Positions 57,232-64,000 of a DNA stretch of 64,000 bases are shown piece by piece. A program made the position numbers and the translations under genes. Positions within the stretch are counted from its first letter, which is position 1. Every line of letters begins with the position of its first letter. This stretch comes from Hysterangium stoloniferum (Eukaryota; Basidiomycota; Agaricomycetes; Hysterangiales; Hysterangiaceae): contig WHVD01000113.1 of NCBI GenBank assembly GCA_015178975.1, positions 186,001-250,000 of the forward strand, in the 5' to 3' direction. The notes under the pieces are model-generated. The model was not told the DNA's origin. It made no database searches and saw nothing but the letters and a program-made list of their open reading frames with translations.

Positions 57232-57783
57232 TGTTAAGTACTGTGTTGGGAACTTATTCTGGAACTATTGAAAGTGACTGGGAACTCAGGAACTTCTGGA
57301 TAGGGTCAGGACATTGGCATCAGCTTATGTGCTGCACCTCTACACAAATACTTGGAATGTCCTTAATTTCAGAGATGGGATTTATGACAGAAGATTATGG
57401 ATATTCAAAGTTCTGAAGAGTTCCAAATATCGAGCATACAGAAAGAAGGAAGGAATTAGAAACTAAGTCAATATCAGATCTAAGGTAAAGTACAAATTCA
57501 CAGAGACTAATACATGTATAAGTTCTTTCATTATTGTACTACAAACTAGGATCATAATAAGATGGGTTAGAGTAAGTATTCTGAAATGGGAATACAACAA
57601 ACAAATGAATGAATACTTGTCAACTGACAAGTTACCAAATGTGGAACAAGGAGGGGGTTTGGAAGTACAGGAACTATAAATGTTCCATAGTCGGAAGTCA
57701 GGTTGGAAGTCAGGTTGGAAAGTCAGGTTGGAAAGTTACAGATAATTATGGAAGCTTGAAGTATTCAGGAACAGGTCATAATA
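57232..57783 (+). repeat. LTR (family C), 552 bp
   Basis: It starts TGTTAAGTACTGTG and ends AGGTCATAATA and matches the solo LTR at 30084-30622 over most of its length. No matching TSD (ATGCC versus GTACC). The right flank GTACCCCACTG reads as a purine tract on the minus strand. A GGTTGGAAGTCA unit is repeated about three times at 57700-57735. The conserved LTR block is at about 57310-57340. Confidence 0.75.
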
Positions 57784-58335
57784 GTACCCCACTGTTAGGC
57801 TGAAGTCCCATAGAGGTGATTAGGTACTGAGTGTTGAACCATCAGTTATCCATTACAGTATGTGTCATGAAAAAATGCATGTTTAGAAGTGAAGAGTTTT
57901 GGCTGCTGATCTGAGTATAAAAACTTCCAAATATTTAAATTGTGATTTTCCTTTCTTTAACCATGACTTGCATGTGCATTTCCCATCCTTTGTTTACCAC
58001 CACTCTGGAAAGTTCAGATACCAAGATTGCCAAAATTGGCAAAATGTCAAAAGCAGAAGAACTTCAATAAAAATAACAGAGGATAGAGGAGGTAAGATGA
58101 CAACAAGAGGAGGAGGCAAAAGAGTTAATGTGGGAGTTGAGAGAGGTGGAGGAGGCAGAAAAATGGGAGTTGGAGCAGATTGAGGTGGAGAGAAAGAAAG
58201 AGGAGCAGAGGAAGGAATGGTTGCAGAAAATGGTGGAAGATTGGAGGTTGTGGGATGAGGTGGAGATGGCAGGATGCTGAGGCAGAAGAGTAGAGGCTAA
58301 AAGAGAAATGGGATGGAAAAGTGAGTGAACCAGGA
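57784..58335 (+). pseudogene. Coiled-coil remnant, possible relative of 32591-33690
   Basis: Following the LTR flank phrase GCTGAAGTCCCATAGAGG (as after the 31677 LTR), a plus-strand Glu/Trp/Lys-rich coiled-coil frame runs from about 58095 to 58330 (KWELEQIEVERKKEEQRKEW-like text). Stops occur nearby. The matching order (LTR, same flank, coiled coil) at both loci suggests one element family. Confidence 0.4.
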
Positions 58336-58346
58336 ATGTTCCATGT

Positions 58347-58824
58347 GTCCGACACTCTCAGTCTCTGACTCTCAGCCTCCGACACTCTCAGTCTCCAACT
58401 CTCTCAGTGTCCGACTCTCTCAGTGTCCGACTCTCTCAGTGTCCGAATCTCTCAGTGTCCGACTCTCTCAGTCTCTGACTCTCTCAGTCTCCGACTCTCT
58501 CAGTCTCCGACTCTCTCAGTCTCCGACTCTCTCAGTCTCCGACTCTCTCAGTCTCCGACTCTCTCAGTCTCCGACTCTCTCAATCTCCGACTCTCTCAGT
58601 CTCCGACTCTTGGTCTCCGATCCCTCAGCCCAACCCTCAACTTATCCTTCGGTTTCTGATCCGTAGTTTACCGCGAGGTTTACTCGACAGGACTAGTTTC
58701 TGCCTGCCCAAAATTTAAGGACACCCGATGGTAACTTGCGAGGGTGCAGCACATAAGCTGAAGCGAAGTCCTTGCGATCGGTCCCTGTCAGCCTACCAAC
58801 ATCCGTCAGTTTCTGTTCTTAACA
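58347..58824 (-). repeat. Family A LTR fragment with expanded minisatellite
   Basis: 58347-58616 is a 16-bp CTCTCAGTCTCCGACT array of about 17 units, more homogeneous than the copy at 1291-1416. It is followed by LTR text ending CTGTTCTTAACA (58824) that matches 1420-1626 closely. The conserved LTR block is at 58738-58770. The left part of the LTR is absent. Confidence 0.85.
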
Positions 58825-58950
58825 CTCTGCCTTGACATTCACCCAACTCTCCTTCAGAACCTTACATAAACCTCACAGAGACTATTCTCCCATCTGGAAC
58901 CACCTGGACCTCTGGCAAGCACATTGAGGGCAATGCGCCTTAAGGAGGGG

Positions 58951-59373
58951 GTGATGACAGGGCTCATATATTTTATTTTATTTTATTGTATCTTTGTTTT
59001 GTTTTGTTTATTTGTCACATGTCACATGTCACAGTGTGTGTGTGTGATGCCATGTGATATGGTTTGAAAGATTGTTTGTGGCCATACAATGACAATCACA
59101 TGACAATCACATGTCAAATGTAAAACTTAACTTTATTTTACTTCTCTTCTAAGGTTGGAACCTTCAATAAGAACTTTATTTAGTTCTCCCTTTAGTAGAA
59201 ATATCCTAAGATGTACATAGTTGGACCCCAGTTTCAATCTCTTAGGATTCCACTAAATACAAGTGTGATATTCTTAAGTCATTAGAACTTCCATTCTCCC
59301 ACTCCTTATCTTGAACTCTCTCTTGTTTCTTTTTGTGTTTTGGTAGCCTTGTTAGTGTTGCCCTAACAATAAC
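58951..59373 (+). repeat. LTR of the chromovirus family
   Basis: A purine tract AAGGAGGGGG (58941-58950) is followed by TGATGACAGGGCTC, and the block ends TTGCCCTAACA (59373). The tract and TGATGACAGGG start are typical of chromovirus 3' LTRs of fungi. It shares reverse-complement sequence with 31153-31320. Confidence 0.65.
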
Positions 59374-59935
59374 ACTGTATTGACTATCAAAGTACAATAC
59401 AGGTAAAAAAGGTGATTTGTTACCATAAGCAACTGTAAGGCAGCTGGAGGCCATTAATATGGGGAATAGGAATTGAATTTCAGACTGAATAAGTCCAATG
59501 AAATGGGATAAAGGTAAGGGTGGTTCACAAGAAAGAATTGAAAGGTGCAAGGAGATGTTGGTAACCATGAGTGAGTTGGAGTGGTGAGATCTGACCTTCA
59601 ACTGTAAGTATGAAGCTAAGAGTAATATGCAAATTTTAACTTGTAGCCATTTGAGATGGCTGAGATGATACCCCAATCATGGCTTGCAGGACACTTCAAA
59701 AGGGTGTCTTGGGCAAGTTGTGGTTATGGGGTAAAAGTGTCTAAATTCCAAGTTATGCCCACTAGTGTACACTATGTTCCACAAGAGTGTATGTACACAC
59801 AGGTGTACATAGATCTTTGAATTAATACAAACTAATATAAATGAAGAATACCTTACTTTAAAAATAGTAGAAAAATAAGAGAAAAATATGGGAAATATAA
59901 TACAATGAAACCACTAAATTTCCTAGAGAGGGGTA
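59374..59935. other. No gene; old repeat
   Basis: CpG-poor, with one minus frame (59242-59676) overlapping LTR text and no domain. Confidence 0.35.
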
Positions 59936-60383
59936 CCCCTCACAGCACCTGACCCTCAAAAAAACTTGCAAAAGTTTCCTTGGCCCTTTCGAGATTATAT
60001 CACAAGCTGGCTCACTTTCTTCAACTCTCTGACTTCCTGATAATATGGAAACAGTCCACCCTGTTTTCCACATTTCCATGTTGGAAACTTGTGTTCCTAA
60101 CACTATCTTAGAATGTATTCAACCTCAGCCTCCTCCAGTCATTATCGATGGAGAACCCAAATTTGAAGTTTCCAAGATTTTAGATTCCAAGATTGACAAT
60201 TACTATCACACCTCTAAACTGCTTTATCCAGTCAAATGGGCAGGCTATGAAGGTACTGATGAGGAAACTTCCTGGATACTGGCTATGGAACTTGGTCATA
60301 CTATGAAACTTGTACTCAACTTCCACAATCCTTACCCTAGTAAACCTGGACTTTTATCATCACTTCAACTTCCAACATTCTGA
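59936..60383 (+). pseudogene. Chromovirus integrase tail with chromodomain
   Basis: The plus strand reads LGPFEIISQAGSL, a stop, then METVHPVFHISMLE, PPPVIIDGEPKFEVSKIL and LYPVKWAGYEGTDEETSWIL to a stop at 60381-60383. It is the same segment as 33930-34300, about 70% identical by eye, so it is a second member of that family. Only the last ~130 residues of pol remain. Confidence 0.85.
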
Positions 60384-60466
60384 CAATTTCCACCATCTGT
60401 CTCATTTTTTCTCTTACAGAATCTTACAAGTTCATGCCAATACTTTTGCAAGTCAAGGTTATTCAA

Positions 60467-60883
60467 TTAATTTAAATTTTCCTTCAAAGTCTCCACTTCT
60501 CTGAATTTTGGCTCCTCAGCTACAATTTCCATCTCCTCCTGAACCTCATCATTATTTTCTGGCCTCCTCTGAAACTCCATCCTTTCCTCAAGCTCCATGA
60601 TGACTCCATTTTCCAACCTGGAACCTTCTCCTCCCAGCTCTTCCCATGTATATTTTTCAGTCACTGCCATAACACCAATACTGACCATCGCCTTTTCCAA
60701 GATCTCATTCTGTCTCCAGAATTTTTGATCTATTGCCCTAAAACCCTGGATCTGGTTATTGACCATCACTTCCCATACTTTCAAGAATTCTATGGCAATT
60801 TGAAGCATGACATTTACATTCTCCTGCAGAAGATTCTCATCATGAAGATCACACATCTCCTGTGTGCTAGGGCTAGTTTCCAA
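60467..60883 (-). CDS. Unrecognised 138-codon charged/coiled ORF
   Basis: From Met 60883 the frame is rich in Glu, Gln and Asn, with helical segments (NVMLQIAIEFLKVWEVMVN; QKFWRQNEILEKAM) and an acidic C-terminus. It is probably coiled-coil. It lies just after the chromovirus remnant and may be a retroelement Gag accessory, or chance. No family recognised. Confidence 0.3.
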   Translation of the reverse strand: METSPSTQEMCDLHDENLLQENVNVMLQIAIEFLKVWEVMVNNQIQGFRAIDQKFWRQNEILEKAMVSIGVMAVTEKYTWEELGGEGSRLENGVIMELEERMEFQRRPENNDEVQEEMEIVAEEPKFREVETLKENLN

Positions 60884-61758
60884 TGCTCTGGTGTTGAGAG
60901 TTCAATTGGAAAGTAACCTATATGGCTATAGTTTCAAGTCACATCACAAGCACAAATTCCTATATATACTTTGGCACTCAAGACAACTTCTACACAGCCA
61001 AATCAGTTTCATCAATCAGACATGCAAAATCCCTAATGGAACTTGAAGAAGTAACATCTTGATTCTCTTCATACTCAGACATCATACATGAGCCTGAACC
61101 AGCCTATTCATACTCCTCAAAGAAACCATTGTAACCTCCATCAAAAAGGTATTCAATCCACATATGCTCCAGACAATCCTGTCTTTATTTGTCTATATAA
61201 TAACTCCCATGAACTCTTCCACTATCAATTCAATCGAGTACTCTGGCGAGAGTGTTCCCCACCAGCATAGGGATTCTTTTATGAGGCAGTGTTCACTCCA
61301 GTAGGAGATCATAGAGGACCCTCATTGAGGATGTTCCCAGTTCCAGAAGGGAGTCAAGTAGAGCCTCGTTGAGGTCATTGTTGATTTATGTTCCTTGCAT
61401 GGTTGTGGAGCCTACTCACCACCTGGTTTTAATGTGGTGATTGATTGCATGCCCCCCTTTATGCTGCAAGATTAGGAACAGAATGTCCAATCTTCTATAT
61501 GTATGTATAGCTGGAGGACAAGAGGTTTCAACTCAATTGTGGCTCATTAACAGATATGTACTATATCATTTTATAATTCTAGAAAATTCAAGGGATTTTA
61601 ATTTGATTAATCAGAAATATTTTCTGCACTATCTAGGTTCCCAACATTAACCTCATTGTTGAAGCTGTACAAATCAAGCTCTAGAGTATTATGAGTGAAA
61701 CTGCAGTATGTGAAGTCGACACATTCAGTGACAAGTTTTATTGTATTTCTGGAGGTAC
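60884..61758. other. No gene; includes left copy of a direct repeat
   Basis: CpG-poor. 61493-61600 is repeated directly at 63897-64000. TAGAGGACCCTCATTGAGG and TAGAGCCTCGTTGAGG (61310-61370) form a short local duplication. Confidence 0.45.
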
Positions 61759-62439
61759 AGTGGCTTCCAAAACTGTCCCAATGTTTTTGTAATTCTCAAT
61801 AAATGCTTTATAACCTACCCAATAAATTTTCTAAAATAGTGATAATATTCTCACATATACCTTAGCGTACTAGCTTTGATATACCCAAACATTACAGAAT
61901 ATTGATGGAAATTGGTGTCACAGTGAATATTTAAAAATAGCCAATCATTGGGACAGTTTTGGAACCACCCTTTTTGAATCAGATATCTTGTTATTATAGT
62001 ACTTTGTATGGCCTCCCCTAGCCTTTATTACAGCATAAAGCCTTCTAGGAATAATTTCTATGAGTTTCTGACACTCCTGAGGCTGAATATTTGGCCATTC
62101 CACTTCCACCCTCTCCCATAACTCCCAAACTCCCTTTGGTGGTTAAGGATATTTTTGTAGCTGTTTCATCAGGTGATTCCAAATATGTTCTATGGGATTG
62201 AGGTCAGGAGACTGTGCTGGCCAGTCTAATACCTGAATCTGATTTTCAGAAAACCATTTTTGTGCCATCTTGTATGTATGCTTTGGGTCATTATCTTGCT
62301 GGAAAATGGCCTCATCTTCTGGAATCTCCAAATCTCCAATGCTCTGGGACAAATACTGATCCAGGATCTCCACATATTGTGCAGAAACCATCCTTCCTTC
62401 AATCTCTGCAAGCCTTCCCACTCCATTCCAACCCATAGG
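61759..62439 (-). pseudogene. Tc1/mariner transposase C-terminal part with one terminal repeat
   Basis: The minus frame reads GWNGVGRLAEIEGRMVSAQY, FQQDNDPKHTYKMAQKW (second catalytic Asp region), LDWPAQSPDLNPIEHIWNHL (third acidic residue) and, after an in-frame TAA at about 62143-62145, PPKGVWELWERVEVEWPNI to a stop near 61947. This is a DDE_3-type transposase, roughly the last 165 residues. The terminal repeat CAGTGGCTTCCAAAACTGTC starts at 61759, and an inverted related copy (GACAGTTTTGGAACCACCC) is at about 61949. The 5' half is replaced by LTR sequence at 62440. Confidence 0.88.
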
Positions 62440-62774
62440 TGTTAGGGATGGAATGGAATGGGAGTGGGGTGCAAAACATGACAGGTCATTTGACTATAAC
62501 AGGAATGGAGTTCAGTTAGAGAGCTGATGGGTTGTCCAGGTGGAGTCCAGTGAACTGGTACTTGGGACAGAGTTGGATATAGACAGGTTGACATGTGCTG
62601 GTCCTGGCAGGTATTCCAATGACTGGTGCATGAGACACAGAGGGCCAGGCATAGACAGGTTTGACATCCAGGTCCAGGCAGGCTGTCCAGTTGTGAACTT
62701 GGACCTGGTGGGTATAAAGAGTCAGGTGCATATAGGATGGGGTCTGGAGCCCAGCAGGTTTTCCAGTCCTAACA
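62440..62774 (+). repeat. Family B LTR fragment
   Basis: It begins at the internal GTGTTAGGRATGG phrase and runs to the LTR end CAGTCCTAACA. It corresponds to the distal ~330 bp of the 31677 LTR and to 22895-23235 in reverse. All but a few CpGs are lost. Confidence 0.7.
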
Positions 62775-62863
62775 CCTTAATAGATTGAAAAGTATTTCTA
62801 TTAAAACTATAATTAGAGAGTAATTGAATTATATTTTTCTTATTTACATTTTTTTGGGAAGTC

Positions 62864-63760
62864 TCATTGAATATTTCCTGTCAAGGAGTTCCACCAATGA
62901 CAATATACAAAGAATTTTCTATCTTTTAAGTAAACCATTATTGTTGATTTAAAATAGATGTTATCCACAAGTACTTTCCACTGCTCTTCAAAAGAACTTT
63001 TATGGAATCTACATCCATTAAAATTGTTTCTAATACTGCTAAAGTTGTCTATATACCATGATTTTGAAAATACTTTTTTACTATAAAACTTAACTTCAAT
63101 CTTTGTCATTCCCACATTCTTTGTCATTCCCACATTCTTTGTCATTCCCACATTCTTTAATCTTTCTAGTGATTGTGACATTGCCTCAGTAGGATCAATA
63201 TATAAATTGTGGATTCCAGATCCTAGAGTAGTCATCATATCACAGCTTTCTAGGATTTGTACAAATTTATTGTATACTTTAATTTTGCATGAATGGTCAT
63301 CATTAAAGAAGGATATACAATTATCTCCAACCTTGTTTCTATCATTGATAATATATTCTGCTTTTATTCCATGATTTAATGTATGTATGTTTAAGAATAT
63401 CTTTTCTAGTTGTAAGATAGGGTATATCTTGGGAGATATCTATATCATGTCAGATAATTTTGTCACAAATAGTTTCTCTTAGGAATTTTATTATGTTTTT
63501 GATAGGTACCTCAGATAATGAAATTTTATAAGAAAGGTAAGGAGTATTTTTAGGTGCAATATCAATACTAGTATCTGAGTGTAGTAACTTGATCTTAAAA
63601 GAACATGAGAAATATACTTTGCATTTTCCAGATATGACATTTCTAAAGTCTTCTCCAATAGACCATTACATTATCACAGAAAACTCCCCATGTTCTCAAT
63701 ATGCTCAAAGGAGTCTAAGTCACATACATTGAAAAAATTCTCAGATCCAAAGACTTAAGG
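62864..63760 (-). pseudogene. AT-rich gene of unknown family (KVYNKF / GMTKIE motifs)
   Basis: The best frame (63238-62864, extending upstream to about 63410) reads FFNDDHSCKIKVYNKFVQIL, GSGIHNLYIDPTEAM, NVGMTKIEVKFYSKKV and FFVYCHWWNSLTGNIQ to a stop. Further upstream the minus strand has more conserved-looking text with stops (to about 63750). The segment NVGMTK is encoded three times in a row by an 18-bp repeat (about 63103-63158). From memory, similar motif strings occur in AT-rich ORFs of other fungi, but I cannot name the family or its function. A+T content is much higher than in the gene island. Confidence 0.4.
63100..63160. repeat. Triplicated 18-bp unit
   Basis: ATTCTTTGTCATTCCCAC is present three times head to tail, keeping the reading frame of the overlapping ORF and repeating the residues NVGMTK. 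Confidence 0.9.
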
Positions 63761-63896
63761 GATCCTTAGTGGACCTGTTTGAGAGTTGAACTTGCCATAA
63801 GCACCTATTAGCCTCATTTGAATATTTATGTATATCTGGGGATTGTTTTGTTGTGTGTGATCTAGCTTCTTTTGAGGATGTGGAGAAAAAAGAGAG

Positions 63897-64000
63897 TCTA
63901 TATGTATGTATAGCTGGAGAACAAGAGATTTCAACACAATTGTGGCTCATTTAACAGATACTATATCATTTTATAATTCTAGAAAATTCAAGGATGTGAA
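63897..64000. repeat. Right copy of a ~105-bp direct repeat (left copy 61493-61600)
   Basis: Both copies contain TATATGTATGTATAGCTGGA, CAATTGTGGCTCATT and AATTCTAGAAAATTCAAG in the same order and orientation, about 90% identical. The right copy runs to the edge of the window. Confidence 0.85.

Overview
The window looks like TE-rich nuclear DNA of a filamentous fungus, most likely a basidiomycete (Agaricomycetes-type). Evidence: short GT-AG introns of about 45-100 nt, chromodomain Ty3/gypsy elements with mushroom-type Gag, a Pro-rich protein ending in what looks like a DUF6699-type domain (a basidiomycete family as I recall it), a DUF2235 hydrolase, and a compact Sec13/THO1 neighbourhood. The species cannot be named from the sequence.

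Layout. 1-9 kb: a minus-strand gypsy element, one continuous gag-pol frame broken by four in-frame stops, with its 3' LTR at 697-1626. 9-20 kb: a DIRS-type RNase H fragment, a minisatellite, a multi-intron DUF2235 gene (14311-16231) and a second copy of its locus lacking the central exons and split by a solo LTR. 20-32 kb: old CpG-poor repeats, a dead inositol-polyphosphate 5-phosphatase, and a multiply nested LTR complex inside a foldback repeat. 32-35.5 kb: a coiled-coil/Cys-cluster remnant and a truncated chromovirus pol. 35.5-40.7 kb: the most striking object, about 29 tandem HEAT-repeat exons of 117 nt, each separated by a near-identical ~49-nt intron. 41-45 kb: a Helitron-type helicase split by a solo LTR, and a 3'-truncated MFS (DHA2) transporter gene. 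45-52 kb: the conserved gene island on the minus strand, THO complex subunit 1, mannitol-1-phosphate 5-dehydrogenase and Sec13. 54.5-55.8 kb: the Pro-rich DUF6699-type gene. 56-64 kb: CpG-poor repeats with an ALG2 C-terminal fragment, gypsy chromodomain, Tc1 transposase and an AT-rich ORF of unknown family.

The housekeeping genes do not form a pathway; the window is a gene island between TE-dominated flanks. Three features tie the repeats together: solo LTRs with exact 5-bp target-site duplications, progressive loss of CpG in older copies (with CGA to TGA-type stops), and one conserved ~30-bp block found 45-80 bp inside the TGTTA end of nine LTR copies from otherwise different families. Best candidates for something undescribed: the intron-punctuated HEAT array, the shared LTR block, and the AT-rich ORF at the right edge.
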